Source: VAZQ01 sp963816745
GTDB taxonomy: Bacteria > Pseudomonadota > Alphaproteobacteria > Rhizobiales > Xanthobacteraceae
Length of the DNA stretch: 64,000 nucleotides
Direction: 5' to 3'
Assembly (NCBI GenBank): GCA_963816745.1
Contig: CAWFLQ010000013.1
Location: 310,001 to 374,000, forward strand
Part shown: positions 27,745 to 37,503 of the stretch, piece after piece
How positions within the stretch are numbered: position 1 is the stretch's first letter
Layout: each line of letters starts with the position of its first letter
Notes under the pieces: generated by a model
What the model was told of the DNA's origin: nothing
Databases searched by the model: none
The model's input: only the letters and a program-made list of their open reading frames with translations
Translations under genes and position numbers: made by a program

Positions 27745-28524
27745 CTACTGCATGAACCAGCCGTGGCTCACGACCAGCGATTGCCCGGTCAGGGCGTTGC
27801 TTTCGAACCCGGCGAAAAACAGCGCCGTTTCGGCCACGTCGGCGACTGTCGTGAACTCGCCGTCGACGGTTTCCTTCAGCATGACGTTCTTGATGACCTC
27901 GGCTTCCGAGATGCCGAGCTCCTTGGCCTGCTCGGGAATCTGTTTGTCCACAAGCGGGGTCCGAACGAAGCCGGGGCAGATGACGTTGGCGCGCACGCCG
28001 TGCTTGGCGCCTTCCTTGGCGACGACCTTGGCGAGCCCGATCAGGCCGTGCTTGGCGGTCACGTAAGGCGCCTTCAGCATCGAGGCCTCCTTCGAGTGCA
28101 CCGAGCCCATATAGATGATACTGCCGCCCGTGCCTTGCTTGTACATGTGGCGCAGCACGGCGCGGGTGGTGAGGAACGCGCCGTCGAGATGGATGGCCAG
28201 CAGCTTCTTCCAGTCCGCGAACTTGAAATCTTCCATCGGCGCGACGATCTGGATGCCCGCATTGCTCACGAGCACGTCGACCTTGCCGAATTGCTCCACC
28301 GTGCGCTCGACACCGGCATCCACCTGCTGCTCGTTGGTCACGTCCATGACCACGCCGAGCGCCTTCTTGGCGTCGCCGAGCGCAGCCGCGGCCGCATCGG
28401 CGGCCTTCTGATTGATGTCGGCGATCACGACGCGCGCGCCTTCGCGCGCGTAGACCTTGGCGATCTCGTGGCCGATGCCGCTGGCGGCACCGGTCACGAT
28501 GGCAACCTTGTCCTTGAGACGCAT
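27745..28524 (-). CDS. bdhA: D-3-hydroxybutyrate dehydrogenase
   Basis: A 259-aa NAD-dependent short-chain dehydrogenase that interconverts 3-hydroxybutyrate and acetoacetate. It has TGAASGIG (11-18), NAG, the catalytic Ser near SVHSKEAS, and the Tyr-x3-Lys of PYVTAKHG. The region HSKEASMLKAPYVTAKHG is typical of hydroxybutyrate dehydrogenases, as is the CPGFVRTPLV segment. It starts 1 nt after the acetoacetate decarboxylase stop, so both steps of ketone-body or PHB-monomer breakdown are encoded together. Confidence 0.88.
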   Translation of the reverse strand: MRLKDKVAIVTGAASGIGHEIAKVYAREGARVVIADINQKAADAAAAALGDAKKALGVVMDVTNEQQVDAGVERTVEQFGKVDVLVSNAGIQIVAPMEDFKFADWKKLLAIHLDGAFLTTRAVLRHMYKQGTGGSIIYMGSVHSKEASMLKAPYVTAKHGLIGLAKVVAKEGAKHGVRANVICPGFVRTPLVDKQIPEQAKELGISEAEVIKNVMLKETVDGEFTTVADVAETALFFAGFESNALTGQSLVVSHGWFMQ

Positions 28525-28525
28525 G

Positions 28526-29317
28526 TCATTTCACTCCTGCGCCGGCGGGAGCGAGCGCCGGCTTGCGTTTCGACGGGGATGAATTGAGATAGTCGTAGGC
28601 GACCTTGCCGAGCCCGAGCGTCAGATCGCAGAGCATGTGAACGGAAGAAACGACCTCGAGCACCGGCAGTTCCGCGACCGGCGCCAGCGCATGCGGCATC
28701 AGCGAAAGCGCCGCCGGGCCGGTCCAGGCGCCCTTGAGCGTGACGTCTTCCAGGTAATATTCGACGAGCTCGCAGATTCTGGGCGTGCCGTCGACGTGGG
28801 GAATGATCTTGAGCAGGAAGTTGGGCGCATCCAGCGAAGCGCGGATCGCGCCGAGATCGGCAGGCCTGTGCTTGTATCCCATGGTCGCGGTCGCGACCCG
28901 CACCGGTCCGTAGTCGAGCGTGCCGACCAGCTGATCGATCTCGACGTGGAGCGTCGGGTTGGCGAGCTTCTTGGGAAAGCCCCAGAGCTCGCGCCCGCCT
29001 GCGATCGGCGGCTCGTCGTTGAGGAACATGCAGTGGGTGTAGCCGCCCTTGCGCCCGCGAAATTTGACCGGGATGACCTGTCCGGTTTCGGTGTAGTCGC
29101 CGAAGCCGGTGGAATCCGGCATGCGGATGAACTCGTATTTGACCAGCGGCTCGTCCATCTCGAGCGGCTCCGGGATCACCGCCCGCAGCTTCTCCGGATC
29201 GGTGCGGTAGGTGATGATCATGAACTCCCGATCGACGAAGCGGTACGGGCCCGGCGGATAGGCGGGGCTCGTCAGCGGCATGGCGAATGCGCGTGCCTTG
29301 ACCTCTGCTTCCTTCAT
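28526..29317 (-). CDS. adc: Acetoacetate decarboxylase
   Basis: A 263-aa enzyme converting acetoacetate to acetone and CO2. The Schiff-base lysine lies in ELWGFPKKLANP, preceded by the family GRKGGYTHCMFLNDEPPIAGG region. The start at 29317 (MKEAEVKARAF) gives the expected length; the frame stays open further upstream without homology. It sits between bdhA and a patatin gene on one strand, a set I recall from Bradyrhizobium relatives and linked to PHB and ketone-body metabolism. Confidence 0.88.
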   Translation of the reverse strand: MKEAEVKARAFAMPLTSPAYPPGPYRFVDREFMIITYRTDPEKLRAVIPEPLEMDEPLVKYEFIRMPDSTGFGDYTETGQVIPVKFRGRKGGYTHCMFLNDEPPIAGGRELWGFPKKLANPTLHVEIDQLVGTLDYGPVRVATATMGYKHRPADLGAIRASLDAPNFLLKIIPHVDGTPRICELVEYYLEDVTLKGAWTGPAALSLMPHALAPVAELPVLEVVSSVHMLCDLTLGLGKVAYDYLNSSPSKRKPALAPAGAGVK

Positions 29318-29358
29318 GCTGTGCTCCTGGTCGCTCGATATTCGGTGTCGATATCTCG

Positions 29359-30636
29359 TTATTCGCGGCCGTTGACGGCAACATCGAAGGTGCCGCACCC
29401 GGAGCGATCCGTGGGGCGCGCCAGCGCCTCCGGATGGCGCATCGTGCGCATGGCGTCGTTGTATCCCGCCGTCCAGTGATCGGTCATGCTGGCGCGCGAG
29501 AACTCGTAGTCCTTGGACTGGCCTTCGTATTTCCTCGATCGGTAGATCAAGTGAACGATCTGGTAGACGTGGCGATCGGCGACGGACCGCAGAAGCTTGC
29601 CGTCCTCGTTGTCGAGGAACTCCGGCGGCACCTTTTCGATGATGTTGGCCAGCGCGTTGCGCGCGGTTTGGATCTTCTTGAAATAGTCGGTGCTGGCGCG
29701 TGTCCGGCTGGAGTATTGAATCTCCTTTTGTCGCACCAACACGCCGCTGAGGTCGCTCGGCACCTCGCCGCGCGCGCTCCACAGGTCCACCTGGAACGCG
29801 AGCGTATCCTGACGTGTGTCGCCCTCTACCACCCATTGCAGCGGCGTATTGGAGACGAGCCCGCCGTCCCAATAAAGCTCGCCGTCGATTTCGACCGGAG
29901 GAAAGCCGGGCGGCAGCGCGCCGCTCGCCAGGATGTGCTCGGGCCTGATCTTGTGCGTGGTCGAGTCGAAATAGACGAAGTTGCCGCTGCTGATATTGAC
30001 CGATCCGACGCTGAACCGCGTCGGCCCCGCATTGATGCGGTCGAAGTCGACGAGTTTCTCCAGCGTGCCGATCAATGGCTTGGTGTCGTACCAGCTGGTG
30101 GCCTCGATCGTGCCGGGCGGATAGAGATAGGGCGGCGGAAACCGCGGCGTGAAGAAGCCCGGGGCGCCGGCGAACAAGGCGCTGCTTGCGTGCAGCCGGT
30201 TGACGATGCCGCGGCTCAAGTCGCCCTGCAGCCAGGGTTCGGCAAATCCGAATAGGTCAGGAGTGTGGGGGGTGCTGACCTGCTCCCAGAAGGCGCGCAG
30301 CTTGTCGAGCCGCGCCTGCGGCGCGTTGCCCGCGATCAAGGCTGCGTTGATGGCGCCGACGGAAATTCCCGAGACCCAGTCCGGGTGCAGGTTCGCCTCG
30401 GCGAGCGCCTGATAAACGCCGGCCTGGAAGGCGCCGAGCGCGCCGCCGCCCTGCAGCACCAGCGCGATGCATTCGAACGACGGCCGCTCCAGGTTGCGAT
30501 GACTTTTCCGTAGCGGCTGCGTGGCCCGCTTGTCCGCATCTTTCGCCGGCCGCGACCGTCGCGGGGCGACATCAGGGGAGGAGGTGTCGAGATCGACCGG
30601 AGCGGGCGCCAAGGGAGCTGCTGTGTCTCTGGACAT
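29359..30636 (-). CDS. Patatin-like phospholipase family protein
   Basis: A 425-aa serine hydrolase. The patatin domain has the oxyanion loop GGGALGAF (63-70), the nucleophile S92 in GISVG and the dyad Asp in DGG (D257). The long C-terminal region (about 270-425) fits the DUF3734-type extension. It starts the minus-strand unit with adc and bdhA. A lipase or PHB-oligomer hydrolase role would suit the context but is inference. No signal peptide is visible. Confidence 0.87.
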   Translation of the reverse strand: MSRDTAAPLAPAPVDLDTSSPDVAPRRSRPAKDADKRATQPLRKSHRNLERPSFECIALVLQGGGALGAFQAGVYQALAEANLHPDWVSGISVGAINAALIAGNAPQARLDKLRAFWEQVSTPHTPDLFGFAEPWLQGDLSRGIVNRLHASSALFAGAPGFFTPRFPPPYLYPPGTIEATSWYDTKPLIGTLEKLVDFDRINAGPTRFSVGSVNISSGNFVYFDSTTHKIRPEHILASGALPPGFPPVEIDGELYWDGGLVSNTPLQWVVEGDTRQDTLAFQVDLWSARGEVPSDLSGVLVRQKEIQYSSRTRASTDYFKKIQTARNALANIIEKVPPEFLDNEDGKLLRSVADRHVYQIVHLIYRSRKYEGQSKDYEFSRASMTDHWTAGYNDAMRTMRHPEALARPTDRSGCGTFDVAVNGRE

Positions 30637-30976
30637 CGTTCACCGCCAAGTCAGTGTTGTCATCAGTGTTATCCAGTGCGTGCCATGAATCCGATCTTAA
30701 TGCGCTCGGTCAGGCAAGACGAGCAATGATTGCTCGCGACCGTCATCACACGACAATCGTGATACGACAACATGTCGTCCGCACGACTGCCCAAACAAGG
30801 GGCAGCAAGGGGCAGAATGAGTGGGCACTGATATGGGGGTCTTCGATCGGCTGGAAATCACGAATGCGTTGATAATCTTTGTCTTGTTGTATCGTCTGGA
30901 TTCCAACCGGTGTTAGCCTGAAAAAAACGGCTGCCGATCCCGAAAGACCGGAAGCCGGTCCTGGACGTGTGTAGAC
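30637..30976. other. Intergenic region upstream of the patatin operon
   Basis: 340 nt with a short direct repeat TCAGTGTT (about 30651 and 30663) near the patatin start, and little else. It should hold the patatin operon promoter. No gene is supported. Confidence 0.35.
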
Positions 30977-31135
30977 TCAATGGGCGTCGAAGTGCTCGCT
31001 GGGAAGGTTTTTTGCAGCCATCGTGATCGCGAATGAATCGATGCGCGGTGGCGTGGATGACCAGCTGACGTAGGACGCCCCGATCAAGACGACGGCGATG
31101 GCGGCGGCGACTGCGAAACGAACATTCTTGTACAT
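30977..31135 (-). CDS. Small exported or single-helix protein
   Basis: 52 aa starting MYKNVRFAVAAAIAVV, a signal-anchor helix, then a short tail with TPPRIDSFAITM and AKNLPSEHFDAH. An AGGAG ribosome site lies 6 nt upstream of the ATG at 31135. I recall similar short proteins with the tail AKNLP-x-E in Bradyrhizobium genomes; function unknown. Confidence 0.6.
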   Translation of the reverse strand: MYKNVRFAVAAAIAVVLIGASYVSWSSTPPRIDSFAITMAAKNLPSEHFDAH

Positions 31136-31378
31136 TTCGGCTCTCCTTGGTCGAGCACGGTTCTGGCGCTCGAATTGGCTTCGACGGAAGCGGCTCGGCC
31201 TTCGGCCGGGATCCGCTGGCTTCAACGGCGTCCGCCCGGATAAGCCGGACCGATCGCAGTTGCGCGCGGATGCGTAGTCGGTGGGAATTTCGAGTTTGCG
31301 CAGAAGTCGCCTCGAATTTTATCGATCGCCGCGACAGCCGCCCGAGCGGTGTGACTATCAGAGCCGCAAAAACCCGAT

Positions 31379-31408
31379 AAAACCCCGCAATTTCAGCGGG
31401 TTTTAATT
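31379..31408 (+). terminator. Hairpin with T run in the leader of the binding-protein gene
   Basis: AAAACCCCGC (31379-31388) pairs with GCGGGTTTTA (31396-31405) across a 7-nt loop, followed by TTT. It lies 86 nt before the start codon at 31494 and is nearly symmetric, so it could act on either strand. It may be an attenuator in the leader. Confidence 0.45.
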
Positions 31409-31493
31409 TCACATCACAACTTAGTGAAATATTTACCGAAAATGCGGACATTGCCCGACCACGGATAGAAATCCAGTCGCATTGGAGGAACCG

Positions 31494-32694
31494 ATGATGC
31501 TGACAGTTCGCGTGCGCGCTCGCACACTCTTCGCCGCATTGCTTGCGTCATCGTCTCTGGTCCTGACGTCCCTGGTCCCCGCAGCGGCCGAGGACGGAGT
31601 CACCCCCGAGACCATCGTGTTCGGCCAAGCGACCGTGCTCGAAGGGCCGGCCTCCGCGCTCGGCCAGGGCATGCGTGAAGGCATCCGCGCCGCTTTCGCG
31701 GAGGCGAACAAAAAGGGCGGCGTGCATGGCCGCAAGCTCGATCTGGTCAGCGTCGATGACGGCTACGAGCCGGACAAGTCGATCGCGGCCACGAAGAAGC
31801 TCATCGAGCAGGACAAGGTCTTCGCGCTGATCGGCGCGGTCGGAACCCCGACCGCGGCGGCGGCGCAGCCGCTCGCCACCGCCGCCAAGGTGCCGTTCAT
31901 CGGCGCCTTCACCGGCGCCATGTTCCTGCGCAACACCAAGCTCGAGAACGTGATCAACATCCGCGCCAGCTACGACGCGGAAACCGAGGCCTGGGTCAAG
32001 CACCTCACCGAGGACCTCAAGATCAAGAAAATCGCGATCTTCTACCAGGACGACGCCTTCGGCCGCGCCGGCCTCTCGGGCTTCAAGAAGGCAATGGACA
32101 AGCGCGGCATGGAGATAGCCGCCGAGGGGACCTTCGAGCGCAATACGGTCGCAGTGAAATCGGCGCTGCTCACCCTCAAGCGCGCCGAGCCCGAGGCGGT
32201 CGTCATGGTCGGCCCTTACAAGCCGTGCGCCGAGTTCATCAAGCTGGCACGCAAGATCGAGTTCAACCCGGTATTCGTCAACATTTCCTTCGTCGGAGCG
32301 GGCGCGCTCGCAAAGGAGCTCGGTCCGGATGGCAACGGTGTGGTCGTCAGCCAGGTCGTGCCGTTTCCGTGGGACGTCTCGCTCAAGGCAGTGGCCGACT
32401 ATCATGCCGCGATCAAGGAAGTCGATCCGCAGGCAAAGCCCGAATTCGTGTCGCTCGAGGGTTATCTCGTCGGCCGTCTCGCCATCGCCGCGCTCGACAA
32501 GGCCGGCAAGGACGTCACCCGCGAGACGCTGCTCAAGACCATCAAGGACACCGGCAGGTTCGATATCGGCGGCCTGGAGATGACCTATCGGTCCCGACGA
32601 CAACGAGGGACTGGACAAGGTCTTCATGACCGTCATCCAGCCCGACGGCTCGTTCAAGGCCGTCGATAAGCTGATCAAGCTCTCGAAGAACTGA
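31494..32694 (+). CDS. Branched-chain amino-acid-type ABC transporter substrate-binding protein
   Basis: About 399 aa, LivJ/peripla_BP_6 family. A signal peptide (ending PAAAEDG) is followed by the family domain with TVLEGPASALGQGMREGI, LIGAVGTPTAAAAQPLA and IFYQDDAFGRAG. One inserted base near 32590 shifts the end; without it the protein ends DKLIKLSKN at 32694. GGAGGAA precedes the ATG. No transporter subunits are nearby; the next gene is a chemoreceptor, so the protein might also feed chemotaxis, which is speculation. Confidence 0.88.
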
Positions 32695-32779
32695 TCGTGC
32701 GCCGCGCCCGGCGTCCGTGCTGGCGCGCACATCAGGACGCGAGTGCTTCCGAAGGAGGCGACTGCTTGGAGGTTGATCG

Positions 32780-35499
32780 ATGAAATCGCCGGCATGGATC
32801 GAGAGCTTGGGAATCAAGGTCAAGCTCCAGATTGCCTTCGCCGCGGTGTCGATCATGACCGTGGCCGCGGCCGGCGTCGCCATCACGTCGTTCTCCGCGA
32901 CCGAGCACGGCGTCCAGGGCATGGCGAACCGCGAGGTGCCGCTGATGACCGACGCGCTGCGGCTGTCGGCGGTCTCGGGAGAAATCTCGGCGGCGGCCGC
33001 GCACTTCGTCAGCGCCAAGACGGGCGACGAGCAGAAGGCCATCGCGGCCACCATCCAGGAGCGTTATCGGGCGCTGACGGCGACGATGGAGCGCCTGCGG
33101 CAAGGGCGCACAAACGGGACATTCGCGGCGGTCGAGGCAGCCTCGCAGCGTCTCGGCGTCAATCTCCAGGCGCTCGCGACCGCCATTGCCGAGCGCTCGA
33201 CGCTGCGCGCCAGCCTCGAGGCGAAGCTCGACGCCGTGCACAAGGCGCACGCCAGGATCGGCGACAAGCTCAATCCGATCGTGGACGATTCCTATTTCGA
33301 CGTCGTCACCACCGCCGAAGATGTCGGCAAGACCGCGGACAAGATCGTCAAGGCGCTGGTCAACGACGGACTGCAGGCCATGCAGGCGATCGTGGACGTC
33401 GGCGCGGAAACGAACCTCGTCACCGGCCTGCTGACGGCCGGCGCGCTCACGTCCTCGGGGCCGATTCTCACGCTGCTGGAGGATCGTTTCACGTCCTCCA
33501 CGAGCCGCGTGCAGAAGCAGCTCGCCAAGCTTCCCAAGGGGCCCAAGTTCGACGGCCTCAGGGAGCGCGTCACCGCGCTCGTCAAGCTCGCCGATTTCAA
33601 GAAAGCGCGAAGCCGCCGGCGAGAGCGATACGACACGGCTGCAGAAGGTGTTCCGCGCGCATGAAAGCCTGGCCGGCGTGCTGATCTCGCTCGTCGACGA
33701 TCTCAATTTCGATCTCGTGATGCAGAGCGAGGACGCGGTCAAACGCTCGAGCAAGGTGATCAAGGACCTCGTCACCAACCAAATTGCCGGCCTGCGCAAT
33801 GCGCTCGAGATTGCGGCCCGAACCCACCTCGTCGCCAGCGTGATCAGCGAAGCCGCGGTCGCCAGGGATGCCGCCATGCTGGTGCCGTTCCAGGACCGCT
33901 TCCGGGCGTTGGCGGACTCGCTCGTGAAGGTGTCCAGGACGATCGGCGACCAGGAGGTCAAGAAGGCGATCGACCGATCTCCTCGCCCTCGGCCAGGGCG
34001 ATGACGGCATCTTGGCCTTGCGCGGCAAGGAGCTTGACGTCGCCGCGCGCGCGGACCGGACGATCGAGGAGAACACGAAGATCCAGCGCGAGCTCGATCG
34101 CGCCGTGTCGGTCCTGGTGAGCGAGACCGAGCAGCGGATGCGGCTCGGCATCGAGCGGCTCACGGGACAGCTCGACTACAACCGCACCTTGCTGATCCTC
34201 GCCGCGGTATTGAGCTTGGCCGCTTCCGGCGCCATCGCCGTGCTCTACGTCCAGCGCAACCTGATCCGCCGCATCTACTCGATCCGAGATGCCATGCGGC
34301 GGCTGTCATCGGGCGATACCGGCCTCGATGTACCCGCGGTCAGGGACCAGGATGAGATCGGCGACATGGCGAGGGCGGTGCTCGTGTTCCGGGACCGCGC
34401 GGTCGAGAAGGAGCGTCTCGAGAACGAGGCCGCGGAGCAACGCCGGGCCACCGCTCAGGCCCAGGCGATGGCGGCGGAGGAGCAACGCCGGACGACGGAC
34501 GAGCAGACCCAGGTGGTGCGCGCGCTCAACGCCGGGCTCGGCAAGCTGTCCAATGGCGACCTGACATTCCGCCTCACCGAGGACTTCCCCGATGCTTACG
34601 AGGAAATCAGGGATGAGTTCAATCTCACCGTAACGCGGCTGCAAGAGACGATCGAGTCGTTGTCGAAGGCGACGCATGAAGTCTCCAATGCCTCGACGGA
34701 AATCTCCGCCAGCGCGATGGACCTCTCCCAGCGCACGGAGGAACAAGCCGCGAGCCTGGAGCAGACCACGGCCTCGCTGGAGGACATCGCCGCGACCGTG
34801 AAGCGGAACGCGGCGAATGCCCAGCAGGCGAATGCCTCCGCGACCAGTGCGTGCGACATGGCGGACCGCAACGGCCGCGTGGTCGCGAAGGCGGTCAACG
34901 CGATGGCGCGGATCGAGCAATCCTCGGGCAAGATCTCCGACATCATCGGGGTCATCGACGAGATTGCGCGGCAGACCAATCTCCTGGCGCTCAACGCGGC
35001 CGTCGAAGCGGCGCGGGCCGGCGAGGCGGGCCGCGGGTTCGCGGTCGTCGCGTCGGAGGTGCGCAGTCTCGCCCAGCGCTCGTCGCAGGCCGCCAAGGAC
35101 ATCAAGGATCTGATCACCAACGGCTCCGGTCAGGTGCGGGAAGGTGTCGATCTGGTCAACAAGGCGGGCAGCTCGCTCACCGAGATCGTGGCCGCGATCA
35201 AGAACGTGGCCGTCATCGTGTCGGACATCGCCAATGCAAGCGGCGAGCAGGCAGCCGGGCTCGAGCAGGTCAGCAAGGCGCTGGCCCAGATGGACAACGT
35301 CACTCAGCAGAACTCCGCGCTGGTGGAAGAGAATGCGGCGACCGCCCAGTCGCTCGACCACCAGGCCAAGTCCATGGACGAGCGGGTCGCCTTTTTCCGG
35401 TTCGGCGACGAGCGCACAATGCGCGAGGTCGGACACGGCGCAGCCCGGCCGGCGCGACGGTCCGCGCCTGAGCTCGCGCGAATTCGCGGGGTCATTTGA
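32780..35499 (+). CDS. Large methyl-accepting chemotaxis protein
   Basis: About 905 aa after removing two inserted bases (near 33607 and 33971). TM1 lies at about 17-40. A long all-helical periplasmic region of about 430 residues follows, consistent with repeated helical-bundle modules. Then TM2 (about LLILAAVLSLAASGAIAVLY), tandem HAMP segments, and an MCP domain with RQTNLLALNAAVEAARAGEAGRGFAVVA-type hairpin. There is no receptor pentapeptide at the C-terminus. It follows the binding-protein gene by 85 nt. The ligand is unknown. Confidence 0.88.
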
Positions 35500-35596
35500 G
35501 CCCGCTTTGCCTCAATATGAGGCCACCGCGTTAAGTCCCCGTTCGCGCGCGCCCGTGTAGGACACCTCCATAACCAAAAAAACCGAGGAGGCGTGG

Positions 35597-35812
35597 ATGG
35601 GCAATCTCATGATCAGGTGCCCGGTGACCGGACGCGAGTTTTCATCGGGCATCGAGGCCGATGACTCGCATTTTCGTTCCAGTCCAGTGTTCTTTTCCCG
35701 TTCCTATTGCGAGTTCTGCCGAACTGAGCACGAGTGGTTCGCCAAGGATGCGTGGGTGTGCGAGGCGCCTGCAATGCTCGTCGCCGTCTCCCGGCAACGG
35801 AAGATCGCTTGA
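35597..35812 (+). CDS. Small cysteine-containing (zinc-ribbon-like) protein
   Basis: 71 aa starting MGNLMIRCPVTGREF, with Cys at CP near residue 8, then YCEFC and VCE further on. The spacing suggests a small zinc-binding fold. GAGGAGG lies 5 nt before the ATG. Similar short proteins are familiar from Bradyrhizobium, with no known function. Confidence 0.7.
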   Translation: MGNLMIRCPVTGREFSSGIEADDSHFRSSPVFFSRSYCEFCRTEHEWFAKDAWVCEAPAMLVAVSRQRKIA

Positions 35813-35826
35813 GGCGCTTTCGCTGC

Positions 35827-36174
35827 TCAGTTCCCCAGCCGGCGACCTGTCGTCGTATCGTCCAGCTTGGCCGCGTCGCGCCCCATCTGCAGGCAGACGA
35901 GAACCTCGACGTAGCTGGTGTCGCCGCCCCACCGTGTAGTGGCTACGCAGCGCTGGCGCAGCGCGGGCGAGAACTGCGTCCATTCCTTATCCAGCTCCTC
36001 GCGCGCGCCTTTCTCATCGGCCAGGCATTGCCGCAGCGACGTATCCAGGCTCAGCCTGTCGCCCATACGTGCCGCCGCGCGGCAGCCAGGCTCGACGCTG
36101 AGGGTAGGAACTTGGTCCGCGATTGCGAGCACCAGGGTCGAAGCGAGTGCAAGCGACGACAGCGATGGGAACAT
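35827..36174 (-). CDS. Small secreted protein with conserved cysteines
   Basis: 115 aa. The start at 36174 has GGGAGG upstream and gives a signal peptide (MFPSLSSLALASTLVLAIA). The mature part holds about four Cys (GCRAAA, RQCLAD, QRCVATT, VCLQMG), suitable for disulfides. It resembles small rhizobial secreted proteins of unknown role. Confidence 0.6.
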   Translation of the reverse strand: MFPSLSSLALASTLVLAIADQVPTLSVEPGCRAAARMGDRLSLDTSLRQCLADEKGAREELDKEWTQFSPALRQRCVATTRWGGDTSYVEVLVCLQMGRDAAKLDDTTTGRRLGN

Positions 36175-36315
36175 TGCGGCCTCCCGTTGATCGGGACGTG
36201 TTGACGCCCAGCCAACGTCCGGCACCGGTCAAGGATGGCGCGAATATGCTCACAACGCCCTTATTCGAACGCTTGCAATTCAGTGAAATTGTGCTGGTGG
36301 CGCTTTCGGTCAGCG

Positions 36316-36921
36316 CTACTGCCCCGCGCTCGGCGGCGCGAGCTTGCAATTGCTCAGGACGGCATGGAAGCCGCTCTCGCCGTGCTGGAACGCCACTGTG
36401 GCCGTGAACACGTAGGATCCGACTTTCGGTTCCTTGAGCTGATGTACCCACCAGTTTGCGATCTTGCCGGGCTGATGGGAAAACTGGGCGCAGGTGCCGT
36501 CGGGGCCGTCCACGATCGGAACCGATTGCATCTCGTAGCGATAGTCCTTCGGATTGGGCCAGGCGACGCCGATTCCGATCCTCGGGTTCTCGTAGGCCAA
36601 GGGGAACGCCTGCGACAGATTGTTCGGGTCCCCACAATTCGGGTAAGTGGTCGCGTATTCCGCATTGCCGGTGCAGATCATGATTGGCGCGCCGTTAGGC
36701 CAATCGATGCTGCCGGGGCGCGAGCCCCAATTGGTCTTGCAGCAGGGCTGGACCGTGACCGACGGCCACCCAGGCGGCGTCTGGTACGAGGTGGGTTGGC
36801 TCTTGATGCAATAGTTGGTGGTGCAGTCCGTCTGGGTGAGCGACGGCGCGGCCGCAGCCGGTGCCGGGCCCAGGCAGAGGAGGCCGCCGCTCAACACAAG
36901 CAAACGCTGAATCCCGTTCAT
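36316..36921 (-). CDS. Secreted cysteine-rich protein, unknown function
   Basis: 201 aa with a signal peptide (about 1-25, ending PAAAA) and about nine Cys in the mature part, including CC (PCCKTNW) and single ones in TDCTTNYC, MICTGN, PNCGD, GTCAQ and SNCK. The protein is rich in Pro, Gly and aromatic residues. AGGAG lies 8 nt upstream of the ATG, and twin-hairpin copy B lies just before that. I do not recognise the family. Confidence 0.6.
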   Translation of the reverse strand: MNGIQRLLVLSGGLLCLGPAPAAAAPSLTQTDCTTNYCIKSQPTSYQTPPGWPSVTVQPCCKTNWGSRPGSIDWPNGAPIMICTGNAEYATTYPNCGDPNNLSQAFPLAYENPRIGIGVAWPNPKDYRYEMQSVPIVDGPDGTCAQFSHQPGKIANWWVHQLKEPKVGSYVFTATVAFQHGESGFHAVLSNCKLAPPSAGQ

Positions 36922-36943
36922 GGCGGGCTCCTGGCAGAAGTCG

Positions 36944-37111
36944 CTAGTGTCCCGGTTCCGACGTTCGTATCAGTTTGCAGCGCGTGCTCTTACGAACGTC
37001 GGAACCAAAGGGACACTAGCAACTATTTGATTTCTAGTGTGGCTTTGGATTTGACGTTCCTACGAAGGACTCGCCGCAAGGCTGATAGGAACGTCAAATC
37101 CGCCACACTAG
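36944..37111 (-). repeat. Twin-hairpin element, copy B (inverted relative to copy A)
   Basis: Reverse complement of copy A with the same 168-bp length. Hairpins are 36944-37019 (76 bp, AAA bulge at 37007-37009) and 37034-37111 (78 bp, TTT bulge at 37044-37046), with a 14-nt spacer. Both stems pair perfectly over 26 bp apart from the bulges. The 76-bp hairpin is the gene-proximal one, 22 nt before the start of the secreted protein at 36921. Loops differ from copy A mainly outside the GCNGCAA core. Confidence 0.85.
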
Positions 37112-37322
37112 TACTGGCGCCGTCCGATCAAGCGTTGGAATCGGCGCGGTTGGCGCAACGTTACCACATTGAATACGCAAACAATTGACGGTCGCTGTCG
37201 GCGTTCGTTCAACACCGCCACATGATTTTAGCGGGTTCGAAATCAAAGGCTAACCATGCAATGGCGGCAAGTCGCGGCGTGTGCTGTGCGGTGATATCGT
37301 CGGTCCGAATCGAAAGCTTCGA

Positions 37323-37489
37323 CTAGTGCCCCGAACCCGAAGTTCGCACACATATTGCTGCGAGCGAGATTGCGAACTTCGGGTTCAAGAGGGGCACTAG
37401 AATCATAGAGGTGCTAGTGTCCCTTTGATTCCGAAGTTCGCATGAGGGGGCGCTGCAAATGCTTGCGAACTTCGGAATCGGGACCCTAG
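37323..37489 (+). repeat. Twin-hairpin element, copy C (diverged stems)
   Basis: Hairpins 37323-37400 (78 bp, AAGA bulge at 37387-37390) and 37414-37489 (76 bp, TTT bulge at 37424-37426), spacer 13 nt. The inner 16-bp stem sequences differ from copies A and B, but both arms have changed together, so pairing is kept. It ends 14 nt before the cytochrome ATG at 37504 and has the same orientation to its gene as A and B. Confidence 0.85.
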
Positions 37490-37503
37490 CGCGGGCCGAA
37501 AAC

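Noticed and set aside
22961..37489. Twin hairpins considered as a CRISPR array
   Set aside because: Units come in pairs far apart, with no spacer series and no cas genes.
37459..37503. Cytochrome start at the ATG inside the copy C loop
   Set aside because: It has a GAGGGGG upstream, but it would add residues before a normal signal peptide, and copies A and B have no ATG there. Treated as chance.
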